A DNA stretch of 57,537 nucleotides from NCBI GenBank assembly GCA_003447235.1, contig DLZV01000026.1, positions 1 through 57,537 of the forward strand. Reading direction: 5' to 3'. A program made the translations under genes and the position numbers. Within the stretch, counting starts at the first letter, position 1, and each line of letters starts with the position of its first letter. Below are positions 33,661-41,990 of the stretch, piece after piece. Below the pieces are notes generated by a model. It did no database searches, was not told the DNA's origin, and was given only the letters and a program-made list of their open reading frames with translations. Source of the DNA: Prevotella sp. Lineage in GTDB: Bacteria > Bacteroidota > Bacteroidia > Bacteroidales > Bacteroidaceae.

Positions 33661-34443
33661 ATGTCAACAATTCTATTTCCATCGCCCATCTATGGGCCCG
33701 TGCACAGTCGGCGGCTCGGAATATCCTTGGGCATCAATCTTATACCTGCCGACGGCAAACTCTGTAGTTTCGACTGTATCTACTGCGAGTGTGGCTACAA
33801 CGCCGACCATCGCACGCATACTCCCTTCCCGACCACCGAGGCGGTCTCCCGCGCACTGGAGGAGAAACTCAAGGAGATGCATGACGAGGGAGTCCATCCC
33901 GACGTGATGACTTTTGCCGGCAATGGCGAACCGACCAGTAATCCTCACTTTCCCGAGATCATCGACGAAACCATCCGTCTGCGCGACGCCTACTGTCCTG
34001 AGGCCAAGATCTCAGTCTTGAGCAACTCGACTTTCATCCATCGCCCTGCGGTCCATGCCGCTTTGGCCAAGGTAGATAACAACATCCTCAAGCTCGATAC
34101 GGTCAACCCCGATTACATAAAGCGCCTTGATCGTCCAGCGTTGCCTTCCTATGATGTGAAGAAGATCATAGAAGGTATGAAGTCCTTTGACGGGCAATGT
34201 ATTGTCCAGACCATGTTCCTTCGTGGAAAGAACGATGAGGGCGAGGATGTGACCAATGTAGGAGAAGAGTATGTTGCCCCGTGGTTGGAGGCCGTGAAAT
34301 ATATCGCGCCTCGCGAAGTGATGATTTACACCATCGACCGCGAGACACCTGGACAGTTTTTGGAAAAGGCCACCCATGAGGAGCTCGACGCCATCCGCGA
34401 TCGCGTGAAGGCGTTGGGTATCGAGTGTACCGCCTCCTATTGA
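33661..34443 (+). CDS. Radical SAM protein
   Basis: A 260-residue radical SAM enzyme. The [4Fe-4S]-binding CxxxCxxC is CSFDCIYCEC near residues 35-44. GPVHSRRLGISLGINL before it and FAGNGEPTSNPHF after it (the GGE-like AdoMet-binding element) are typical of a small, widespread subgroup. There is no SPASM or other auxiliary-cluster domain. The reaction is not known. Monocistronic, with a promoter upstream and a terminator shared with the convergent lpxA-like gene. Confidence 0.88.
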   Translation: MSTILFPSPIYGPVHSRRLGISLGINLIPADGKLCSFDCIYCECGYNADHRTHTPFPTTEAVSRALEEKLKEMHDEGVHPDVMTFAGNGEPTSNPHFPEIIDETIRLRDAYCPEAKISVLSNSTFIHRPAVHAALAKVDNNILKLDTVNPDYIKRLDRPALPSYDVKKIIEGMKSFDGQCIVQTMFLRGKNDEGEDVTNVGEEYVAPWLEAVKYIAPREVMIYTIDRETPGQFLEKATHEELDAIRDRVKALGIECTASY

Positions 34444-34531
34444 TGAGGCTCTGTATCGAGTCGGCTCATTTTTTTTCGCCATCCTATTGCAGGCCTAACG
34501 TCCTCTTTCGTCTGGGCCAGAATGATAAAGC

Positions 34532-34566
34532 AAAGAGGGGAGTGACCTCACGGCCATCCCCTCTTT
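34532..34566. terminator. Bidirectional terminator
   Basis: AAAGAGGGGA (34532-34541) pairs with TCCCCTCTTT (34557-34566), followed by CTTG. It sits between the convergent radical SAM gene and the last gene of the efflux operon. Confidence 0.8.
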
Positions 34567-34591
34567 CTTGTAAATTACGATAGGTATGAAA

Positions 34592-35377
34592 CTATAATTT
34601 ACTAATGATTCCTTCTTTTGTACTGCGAAGGAAATCGACGATAATGCGAATTTCCTCCGAGTCAGGCACCTGCTCGACGATCTGGTGGCAAACATCGAAC
34701 ACCGAGTTTTGACCATGGAAAAGCAGGCGGTAGGCGTTGGCGATATGCTTGATCACCTTCTCATCTATTCCTGCAGCCCGTGCCATCGTGGTGTTGACAC
34801 CACCATAGCCTACCGGCGTTCCACCAGCTACGATATAGGGCGGGACGTCCTTTGAGAAGGTCGTTCCAGCCTGGATCATCGCGCCACGACCCACGCGCGT
34901 CCTGGCATTCTCGATGACCGATGAGGAGAAGATCACTCCGTCCTCGATCTCGCAATCGCCAGCGATCTTTGTGCCATAGCCGATGACGCAAGAATTGCTC
35001 ACGCGTGTGTCGTGAGAGATATGCACACCCTCCATGAGCACGTTGTTGGAGCCCAAGACCGTCTTGCCACCCTCGTGCGTGCCACGGTTGATGACCACAT
35101 TCTCGCGGATGATGTTCATGTCGCCCATGACGACCTGCGAGTTGGCACCCTTGAAATTGAAATCCTGCGGCAAGGCAGCGATGACGGAGCCTTGGTGGAT
35201 CTTGTTGCCGTTGCCCATGCGTGTGCCGTTGAGGATTGACACGAAGGGGAAGATGATACAGTTGTCACCAATCACCACGTCGTCCTCGATATAGACAAAC
35301 GGGAATATTTTGCAACCTTCGCCGATACGTGCCTTGGGAGACACCTCGGCCTTCGGACTGATTATTGTGCTACTCAT
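34592..35377 (-). CDS. LpxA-like acyl-ACP--UDP-GlcNAc O-acyltransferase paralogue
   Basis: A 261-residue left-handed beta-helix protein with hexapeptide repeats, aligning end to end with LpxA. The catalytic-type histidines are present in GVHISHD (His119, His122, matching E. coli His122/His125), as are INRGT, DVPPYIVAGG and the C-terminal NAYRLLF and RSTKEGII. However, the conserved HQF is replaced by Asn-Ala-Arg (157-159) and the position of E. coli His160 is Gly165. It starts 19 bases after the efflux channel gene, so it is probably the fourth gene of that operon. It may be a paralogue with altered acyl or sugar specificity; a canonical lpxA would be expected elsewhere. Confidence 0.85.
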   Translation of the reverse strand: MSSTIISPKAEVSPKARIGEGCKIFPFVYIEDDVVIGDNCIIFPFVSILNGTRMGNGNKIHQGSVIAALPQDFNFKGANSQVVMGDMNIIRENVVINRGTHEGGKTVLGSNNVLMEGVHISHDTRVSNSCVIGYGTKIAGDCEIEDGVIFSSSVIENARTRVGRGAMIQAGTTFSKDVPPYIVAGGTPVGYGGVNTTMARAAGIDEKVIKHIANAYRLLFHGQNSVFDVCHQIVEQVPDSEEIRIIVDFLRSTKEGIISKL

Positions 35378-35396
35378 AATCTTACTGTCTTATTAG

Positions 35397-36803
35397 TTAA
35401 TTGCTACCACCGCCAAGGGCATAGTAGAGGTTGACGATCGACTGCAATTTCGTGAACTGATCCTGCACCTGTGAGACCTGGGCGTTGAGCAGGTTCTGCT
35501 GTGCCGTGATGACCTCCAGGTAGGTACTTGAACTCTGCTTGTAGAGCAGTTCGATATCCTCGACGTTCTTCTTGAGCACGTCGATGCGCTTCTGCTCCAG
35601 TTCCTCGCTCTCCTTGGCTGCGTTGTAGGCCACGAGGGCGTTGCTCACCTCCGATCCTGCCGTGAGGATGGAGTTCTGCCAGGTGTTGTAAGCCTGCTTA
35701 TACTGGTCCTCAGCCACACGAAGACCCGCCTTCAGCTGACCCTTCATGAAGAGCGGCTGGGTGAGGGAACCTACGGCCTGCACCAAGAACTTGGCCGGAT
35801 TGATCGTACCCTGTCCGTTCGTCCAGCCTGCGTTGGCCGTGATGTTGATGGACGGATAGAAGCGGCTGCGTGCGTTCTGTACACCATAGAAGCAGCTGGC
35901 GAGCGCCATCTCGTTAGCGTGTACGTCGGGGCGGTTGCTCAGCAGTTGTACACCCACGCCACCAGCGTAGTTCTCTGGCAGCGACTGGCCGTCGAGTTTG
36001 CCACGAGCGATGGTCTGAGCAGGTTCTCCCAGCAGGAGGCTGAGGGAGTTTTCACTCTCGCGGATCTGTCGCTTGATGTTCACGCTCTGGTTCTTCACGC
36101 TATAGTAGGCAGCCTCCGCACTCTGCACGCTCGTAGAGCGGGCACGTCCAAACTCCATCTGCAGTTTCATCATGTCCCAGGTGTCCTTCGTGAGGTTCTC
36201 CATGTCCGTGACGATTTCCATCTGCTTGTCGAGCATGAGGAGCGTGTAGTAGAGGTTGGCGACATTGCTGATGAGGCGTGTCTGTACCGCCAGCTGGTAG
36301 TCCTTGGTCTGAAGGAGCGACATAGCGGCAGCCTTCTTCGAGGATCGGAGTGTACCGAAGAGGTCCACGTTCCAGCTGGCCGCGAGGGGCAGCGTGTAGC
36401 TCTTGTTGGCCTCTGCGCCCTCACCCATGTGGGTGATGGTGCCCGTCGGGGCGAGTACCAGCGAGGGAAGGTAGGCGAGCTTGGCGGCCTTGAGTTGCGA
36501 CTCGGCAATGTCCACGTTGAGCATGGCGTTGAGAAGGTTCGGGTTGTTGGCCAATGCTTTCTCGATCAGCGATTGCAACTGCGGGTCGGTAAAGACGCTT
36601 CTCCACGGCAGGTTGCCGAAGTCGTTGCTTCCCTCCAGCGTCGCCTGGTCGTTTACGGGGTCGCGCACGATGCCGTCCGTCTTCACCTCGGGACGCTCGT
36701 AGTCGCCATAGAGGCTCTTACATCCCGTCAGCGAGAGGGTGGCGAGACCCGCCAGGAGCAGCAGGCGACCACCCGTCATGCGCGTCATATTTTTGATTGT
36801 CAT
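35397..36803 (-). CDS. RND efflux outer-membrane lipoprotein (TolC/NodT family)
   Basis: A 468-residue outer-membrane factor. It is a lipoprotein (LSLTGC, Cys28) followed by two TolC-type repeats with long helical stretches; FGNLPWRSVFTDPQLQSLIEKAL and ANNPNLLNAMLNVDIAES are typical of the NodT/OprM group. It forms the trimeric exit duct for the adaptor-pump pair encoded upstream. An NRPDVHANEMALASC motif and a long C-terminal helix support the assignment. Third gene of the efflux operon. Confidence 0.93.
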   Translation of the reverse strand: MTIKNMTRMTGGRLLLLAGLATLSLTGCKSLYGDYERPEVKTDGIVRDPVNDQATLEGSNDFGNLPWRSVFTDPQLQSLIEKALANNPNLLNAMLNVDIAESQLKAAKLAYLPSLVLAPTGTITHMGEGAEANKSYTLPLAASWNVDLFGTLRSSKKAAAMSLLQTKDYQLAVQTRLISNVANLYYTLLMLDKQMEIVTDMENLTKDTWDMMKLQMEFGRARSTSVQSAEAAYYSVKNQSVNIKRQIRESENSLSLLLGEPAQTIARGKLDGQSLPENYAGGVGVQLLSNRPDVHANEMALASCFYGVQNARSRFYPSINITANAGWTNGQGTINPAKFLVQAVGSLTQPLFMKGQLKAGLRVAEDQYKQAYNTWQNSILTAGSEVSNALVAYNAAKESEELEQKRIDVLKKNVEDIELLYKQSSSTYLEVITAQQNLLNAQVSQVQDQFTKLQSIVNLYYALGGGSN

Positions 36804-36901
36804 ATTGTCTATTATTATATGTATCCTTATTATATTGTGTGGGAGCCTCCCGCTCCCTCGTCTCCAGTGGTGTGGGGGAGCGGAATGGCTACTCAGCTAT
36901 T

Positions 36902-39900
36902 TTACATCGGGGCGTTGTCCACCTTGTAGTCGCCGGCAGGTCCCTGGGCGTACTGCTCCAGTTCGCGGACCACCTCCTCGTTCTCCTCATCGTGGAACTC
37001 GAGCGGCTTGATGCGCTCCTGCAGCCACTGGAAGATGGCAAAGAGCGACGGGACGACGAAGACCTGGCAAATCGTACCAATCAACATACCGCCGACGGCG
37101 GCAGCACCCAGCGTCTGGTTTCCGTTGCGTCCCACACCTGATGCGAACATCAGCGGTAACAGACCGATGATCATGGCCAGCGAGGTCATCAGGATCGGGC
37201 GCAGACGAGCCACGGCACCGAGGATGGCTGCATAGCGGATGGCCATACCTGTCTGGCGGCGCTCCAGGGCGAACTGCACAATCAAGATGGCGTTCTTGGC
37301 CAACAGACCGATCAACATGATCAGCGAGATCTGCATGTAGATGTCGTTGCTATGGCCGAAGAGCTGGGTGAAGATGAAGGCACCCGCAAGACCAAACGGC
37401 ACGGAGAGCAATACGGCCAGCGGCAGCAGGTAGCTCTCATACTGTGCGGAGAGGATCAGATAGACGAAGATGAAGCAGAGGATGAAGATCATACCCGTCG
37501 AACTGCTCGACTCCTGCTCCGATCGGGTCAGACCCGAATACTCGTAGGTGTAGCCGTCGGGCAGCGTCTGCTTGGCCACTTCTTCCACAGCCTTGATGGC
37601 CTGACCAGAGGAATAGCCGTCGGCAGCCGTGGCGTTGATGGTGATGGCGGTGAAGAGGTTGAAGCGGTCGATGCTGGAAGGACCGTAGGTTCTCTTCAGC
37701 GTGACAAATTCGTTGATGGGCGACATGCCGTTGTTGGTGCGTATATAGACATCGTTGAGCTTGTCGATTGTCATGCGGCTCTCGGGGCTACCCTGTATAT
37801 AGACACGGTAGAGCTTACCGAAGGCGTTGAAGTTGCTGGCGTACTGACCACCGAAGTAGCCCGACATCGTGGAGAGGATGGCCTGGGGCGACGTACCGGC
37901 CTGCTTGGCTTTGGCTACGTCGATGTTGACCATATACTGCGGATAGTTCGGGTTGTAGGAGGTCATGGCTCGCTGGATCTCCTCGCGCTCACCCAGCGCC
38001 TTGAGGAACTTCTGCGTCACGTCGTAGAACTTGTTGAGGTCGCCACCCGTGCGGTCCTCCATAGAGAAGGTCAGACCGTTGGTAGCCGAGAATCCGGACA
38101 CCATAGGCGGCGCGAAGGCCAGGATCTGTGCACCTTTGATGGTGGCTGTCTGCTTATAGATCATACCCAGCACGGAGTTGGACGAACTCGGATCGATGAA
38201 CAATCCTGCGATACCCGCACCCGTGAACACGGACTTGACGCGGTCTATCATACCCCACTTACGCTCGTCAAACGGTTTCAGCTTGATGATGAAGGTGGCC
38301 TGGTCGGAACCGGCACCAGCGATGAAGTTGTAACCTGCAATCATCTCACGACGCTCGATCCACGGGTTGGTGGCCAGCATGGCGTCGATCTTCTCGCCAA
38401 CCTCCAGCGTCTTGTCCTGGCCCGTTGACGGGGGGAGAGAGATGGTACAGAAGAGCGTACCCGTATCCTCGTCAGGGATCAAACCCGTCTTGGTCGTACC
38501 CATGAAGAAGACCAGCGCCACGATGCCCGCCACGACAGAGATACCCGTCACGACGCGGTTGTTGATGATGCGCTCCACACCCTTCTTATACTTGTTTGTA
38601 ATCTTGTCGAACGAGTGGTTGAAGCCTGCGTGGAAGCGATCGACGAAAGACATCTTATTGCCACCGTTGGCCTCCGCCTCCTCGTCCTTCGGCTTCAGGA
38701 AGATGGCGCAAAGGGCCGGAGAGAGCGTCAGGGCGTTGACGGCAGAGATCAAGATGGAGATAGCCATCGTGATACCAAACTCGCGGTAGAACGTACCACT
38801 CATACCACCGATGAACGACACAGGGACGAACACGGCCGACATCACAAGCGTGATGGAGATGATAGCACTCGAGATTTCGTTCATGGCGTCGATACTGGCC
38901 GTGAGCGCACTCTTGTAGCCCATGTCGAGCTTGGCGTGAACGGCCTCGACAACCACGATGGCGTCATCGACCACAATGGCGATAGCCAGCAGCAGGGCCG
39001 ACAGTGTCAGCAAGTTGATGGAGAATCCGAAGATCCACAGGAAGAAGAACGTACCTATCAAGGCGACCGGCACGGCGATCATCGGGATCAGCGTGGAGCG
39101 GAAGTCCTGGAGGAAGATATAGACGACGAAGAACACCAGCAGCAGGGTGATGAAGAGCGTGAAGATCACCTCCTCGATAGAGGCGTAGAGGAACTCCGTC
39201 ACGTCTTGCTCGATGGTATATTTCAGTCCCGGTGGGAAGTTCTTTGCCTGGCGCTCCAGCTCGGCCTTCACGTCCTTGGCAATCTGGGTTGCGTTGGATC
39301 CTGCAATCTGCTGCACCATACCCATCACGGCAGGATGGCCGTTGTTCTTCAGTTGCACGCCGTAGGACTGCTGACCCAGTTCTATTCTGGCCACATCCTT
39401 GAGGTGGAGCGTCTGACCATTGGTATTGCTCGTGAGGACGATGTTGCCATACTCCTCCGACGTCTTCATACGGCCCTTGTAGCGGAGCGTGTACTGGTAG
39501 GCCACGTCGCTCTGCTCGCCGATCGTACCCGGAGAAGCCTCCAGGTTCTGCTCGGCCAGGGCTGCCGTGATGTTGGACGGCATGAGGCCGTAGTTCTTCA
39601 TCTTCACCGGGTCGAGCCAGATACGGATTGTGTAGTCGGCCGTGGACGGGCTCTGCACGTCACCCACACCGTTGACACGCTTCAGTGCCGGCGAGACATT
39701 GATGTTGTTGTAGTTGTTGAGGAACTTCGTGTCGTAGCGTCCGTCGTCCGTGGTCAGCGAGTACATGATGACGTTGGAGCTCTGTCGCTTCGATACCGTC
39801 ACACCCGCTTTGGTCACCTCTGCCGGGAGCAGAGCCTGAGCCTGCTGCACACGGTTGTTGACGTTGACGGCAGCCATGTCGGCGTTGGATCCCTGCTTGA

Positions 39901-40183
39901 AGAAGACCGTGATCTGTGCCAGGCCGCTATTGCTTGCCGACGAGGTGATGTAGGTCATGTTCTCCACACCGTTGATGCTCTCCTCCAGCGGTGTCACCAC
40001 GGAGTTGAGCACCGTCTGTGCGTCAGCGCCCGGATAGTTGGCCATCACGCTAATGGTAGGTGGCGCAATGTTCGGGTACTGCTCGATAGGCAGCGACACC
40101 AGTCCGATCGTACCCAGGAGTACGAAGAAGATGGAGATCACCGTCGAGAGTACCGGTCGCTTGATAAAATTAGTAAATGTCAT
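36902..40183 (-). CDS. RND multidrug efflux transporter (AcrB/HAE1 family)
   Basis: A 1093-residue inner-membrane proton-driven pump with twelve transmembrane helices and two large periplasmic loops. The proton-relay residues are present: the Asp pair in AIVVDDAIVVVEAVH (TM4) and the Lys in GLLAKNAILIVQFALERR (TM10). The N-terminus has RPVLSTVISIFFVLLG and YPNIAPPTISV. Slightly longer than AcrB, mainly by an acidic C-terminal tail. The substrate range (drugs, bile salts, detergents) is inferred from the family. Confidence 0.96.
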   Translation of the reverse strand: MTFTNFIKRPVLSTVISIFFVLLGTIGLVSLPIEQYPNIAPPTISVMANYPGADAQTVLNSVVTPLEESINGVENMTYITSSASNSGLAQITVFFKQGSNADMAAVNVNNRVQQAQALLPAEVTKAGVTVSKRQSSNVIMYSLTTDDGRYDTKFLNNYNNINVSPALKRVNGVGDVQSPSTADYTIRIWLDPVKMKNYGLMPSNITAALAEQNLEASPGTIGEQSDVAYQYTLRYKGRMKTSEEYGNIVLTSNTNGQTLHLKDVARIELGQQSYGVQLKNNGHPAVMGMVQQIAGSNATQIAKDVKAELERQAKNFPPGLKYTIEQDVTEFLYASIEEVIFTLFITLLLVFFVVYIFLQDFRSTLIPMIAVPVALIGTFFFLWIFGFSINLLTLSALLLAIAIVVDDAIVVVEAVHAKLDMGYKSALTASIDAMNEISSAIISITLVMSAVFVPVSFIGGMSGTFYREFGITMAISILISAVNALTLSPALCAIFLKPKDEEAEANGGNKMSFVDRFHAGFNHSFDKITNKYKKGVERIINNRVVTGISVVAGIVALVFFMGTTKTGLIPDEDTGTLFCTISLPPSTGQDKTLEVGEKIDAMLATNPWIERREMIAGYNFIAGAGSDQATFIIKLKPFDERKWGMIDRVKSVFTGAGIAGLFIDPSSSNSVLGMIYKQTATIKGAQILAFAPPMVSGFSATNGLTFSMEDRTGGDLNKFYDVTQKFLKALGEREEIQRAMTSYNPNYPQYMVNIDVAKAKQAGTSPQAILSTMSGYFGGQYASNFNAFGKLYRVYIQGSPESRMTIDKLNDVYIRTNNGMSPINEFVTLKRTYGPSSIDRFNLFTAITINATAADGYSSGQAIKAVEEVAKQTLPDGYTYEYSGLTRSEQESSSSTGMIFILCFIFVYLILSAQYESYLLPLAVLLSVPFGLAGAFIFTQLFGHSNDIYMQISLIMLIGLLAKNAILIVQFALERRQTGMAIRYAAILGAVARLRPILMTSLAMIIGLLPLMFASGVGRNGNQTLGAAAVGGMLIGTICQVFVVPSLFAIFQWLQERIKPLEFHDEENEEVVRELEQYAQGPAGDYKVDNAPM

Positions 40184-40255
40184 TGTTTTCTTCTTTTATG
40201 TGTTGACCATGATGGGAGGCGGACATCGTCCTCCTCCCGATGGCACTCTCTTGGT

Positions 40256-41593
40256 TTACTTCTTGTCGCCCTTGCCCGTCATGGCGTCGAGGAAGCCCTC
40301 TGACGATCCCTGCTTGGCACCCAGCTCGGCGGCATTCTTCATAGCAGCCTCATACTCCTGGAGCGTGAGGGCCTTGATCTCTTGTCCGTCGGTGAGGCCC
40401 GTCAGACCCTTGACCACGATGCGGTCGCCCATCTTCAGTCCGCTGGTGATGATATAGTTGTTGCCGTCGTTCTGCGGATCTACCGTCACCTCTGTGTAGT
40501 GCACCTTGCCGTTGCCGTCCACCTTATAGACGAAGTACTTATCCTGCACCTGCGTCGTGGCTTCCATCGGCACGAGGATGGCGTGGTTATTGTTCTTGGC
40601 GATGATCACCTGGCCTGCGCCACCACTCTTGAGCAGACGCTCTGGGTTGGGGAAGCGGGCGATGATGGAGAGCGAACCCGTAGTCGGGTCGATGATGCCC
40701 GAGGTCTTGACCACCTTGCCCTCGTGGTTGTAGATCGAACCGTCGGTGAGCTGGAGGCTCAGGGCCGGGAAGCTGTTGATGGCTCCTGCCAGACCATTGT
40801 TGCTGCGCGTGAGGTTGAGGATGTCGCTCTCCGACATGGAGAAATAGACCTCGATGGTCGAGATGTCGCTGACCGTCGTCACGGGCTGTGCCGAGGACGG
40901 GCTGACGAGTGCGCCCACTTTGTAGGGCAGGTTGCCCACCACGCCATTGGCCGGGCTCTTTACATAGCAGAAGGAAAGGTTCTCCTTGGCCGTGGCGAGC
41001 TGTGCCTTGGCGGCTGCTACGGCAGCCTCTGCCTGCTTCAGGCCTGCATTGGCCGAGCTGACGCTGCTCTGAGCTTGGCGCACGCCAGCCTTAGCGGTCT
41101 GATAGCTGTTGCGGGCGGTCTGCAACTCATATTCTCCGATCACCTTATTATTATAGAGGTTTTGGCTGTTGTTGTAGGTCAACTGCGCCGTGGCAGCCTG
41201 TGCCTGTGCCGAGTTGAGCGAGGCGTTGGCCGTCTGGATGCCTGCCTGAGCCGAACGTACGCTGGCCTCGGCCTGGTTGATCTGTGCCTGAGCAGCACGG
41301 ACGGCTGCCTGGTAGGTGGCGTTGTCGAGCTCGAAGAGCACCTGGCCCGCGCTTACCGCCTGGCCCTCATGAACATAGAGCTTGGTGATGAAACCCGAGA
41401 TTTTCGGACGTACTTCCACGTCCTGTACGCCTTTGATAGTGGCAGGGTAGGTGGTCTTCAACTGGGCGTTGGCCGGACCAATTGTCACTACCGGATACTC
41501 GTTGCTCGTGGGCAGTCCTTTCTGGCCGCCTCCGCAACTCGTAAGTACTGCCATAGCGATGGCAGCAAACAGCAAAAACTTGTTTTTCTTCAT
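40256..41593 (-). CDS. RND efflux periplasmic adaptor lipoprotein (AcrA/MFP family)
   Basis: A 445-residue membrane fusion protein. Lipobox VLTSC gives lipidated Cys20. It has a lipoyl half-motif (VEVRPKISGFITKLYVHEGQ), then an unusually long Ala/Gln-rich alpha-hairpin (about residues 90-205, with repeated QA and SAQA blocks), and the second lipoyl half with NLSFCYVKSPANGVVG. It links the pump to the outer-membrane channel. A charged C-terminal tail carries GKQGSS-type low-complexity sequence. The start MKKNKFLLFA at 41593 supplies the signal peptide. First gene of the efflux operon. Confidence 0.94.
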   Translation of the reverse strand: MKKNKFLLFAAIAMAVLTSCGGGQKGLPTSNEYPVVTIGPANAQLKTTYPATIKGVQDVEVRPKISGFITKLYVHEGQAVSAGQVLFELDNATYQAAVRAAQAQINQAEASVRSAQAGIQTANASLNSAQAQAATAQLTYNNSQNLYNNKVIGEYELQTARNSYQTAKAGVRQAQSSVSSANAGLKQAEAAVAAAKAQLATAKENLSFCYVKSPANGVVGNLPYKVGALVSPSSAQPVTTVSDISTIEVYFSMSESDILNLTRSNNGLAGAINSFPALSLQLTDGSIYNHEGKVVKTSGIIDPTTGSLSIIARFPNPERLLKSGGAGQVIIAKNNNHAILVPMEATTQVQDKYFVYKVDGNGKVHYTEVTVDPQNDGNNYIITSGLKMGDRIVVKGLTGLTDGQEIKALTLQEYEAAMKNAAELGAKQGSSEGFLDAMTGKGDKK

Positions 41594-41683
41594 ACCTATA
41601 AATGATTCTTTATTTTTGTTTTCTGAAAACGATTTGTTTGTTCTCCCGCTGCGGCTAATCCTCTGATTGATAGCGGAATATCG

Positions 41684-41711
41684 GAAAACTAATGCGACGC
41701 AATCAGTTTTC
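41684..41711. promoter_or_regulatory. Candidate operator palindrome of the efflux operon
   Basis: GAAAACTAAT (41684-41693) and ATCAGTTTTC (41702-41711) form a 28-bp palindrome with one arm mismatch. It begins six bases after the minus-strand -7 box, so it covers the expected transcription start, a usual place for a TetR- or MarR-type repressor. No regulator gene is adjacent. Confidence 0.45.
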
Positions 41712-41717
41712 AACTAT

Positions 41718-41726
41718 GCAAAAGTA
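41718..41726 (-). promoter_or_regulatory. Efflux operon -7 box TACTTTTGC
   Basis: A minus-strand TAnnTTTG match, 125 bases before the adaptor gene. No good -33 TTG at the usual distance, which would fit an activated or repressed promoter. Confidence 0.62.
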
Positions 41727-41790
41727 CCCATTTCCATTCAGAAAGGCGTACTTCGCAAGGTTTTTTTAACTATAATTATTCCGAGTTAGT

Positions 41791-41822
41791 AATGGTAAAG
41801 GCTGCTCTTGGCCTTTACCGTT
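41791..41822 (-). terminator. Hairpin downstream of cca
   Basis: AATGGTAAAGGC pairs with GCCTTTACCGTT (one G-T wobble) around an eight-base loop. No T run follows on either strand, so it is an uncertain terminator for cca. Confidence 0.45.
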
Positions 41823-41880
41823 ACTCCTCGTACGTGATTTTTTCTGCCTATCGGACTTGTGGGCTCATGCTTGTCCTCGT

Positions 41881-41990
41881 CCAGTCTCCTGGTCTATAGA
41901 CCTATCTCAAGACCCAGTTTCCAGATCCACGGGCTCAGCCCCACAACCCAGTTTCCTGGTCCACAGGTCATCCCACACCCAGCTCCTTGG
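41881..41990. repeat. Degenerate ~33-bp tandem repeats running into the cca 3' end
   Basis: Units begin at 41881, 41914, 41948 and 41979, each starting CCAGTYTCC and containing a GGTCCAC- or GATCCAC-like element. Lengths are 33, 34 and 31 bp, and the fourth is partial. The partial unit lies within the last codons and stop region of cca. Confidence 0.6.

Larger units (their letters stand above)
41594..41967. other. Spacer with efflux promoter, palindrome and repeat array
   Basis: A 374-bp region between the efflux adaptor gene and cca, both on the minus strand. In minus-strand order it holds: the degenerate ~33-bp repeats that begin in the cca 3' end (41881-41990), a 12-bp hairpin (41791-41822), the -7 box (41718-41726), a 28-bp palindrome (41684-41711) and a ~90-base leader. 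Confidence 0.6.

Noticed and set aside
38615..40303. A 562-codon plus-strand frame opposite the RND pump gene
   Set aside because: A mirror frame of the pump; its low-complexity Asp/His/Arg composition shows no protein family.
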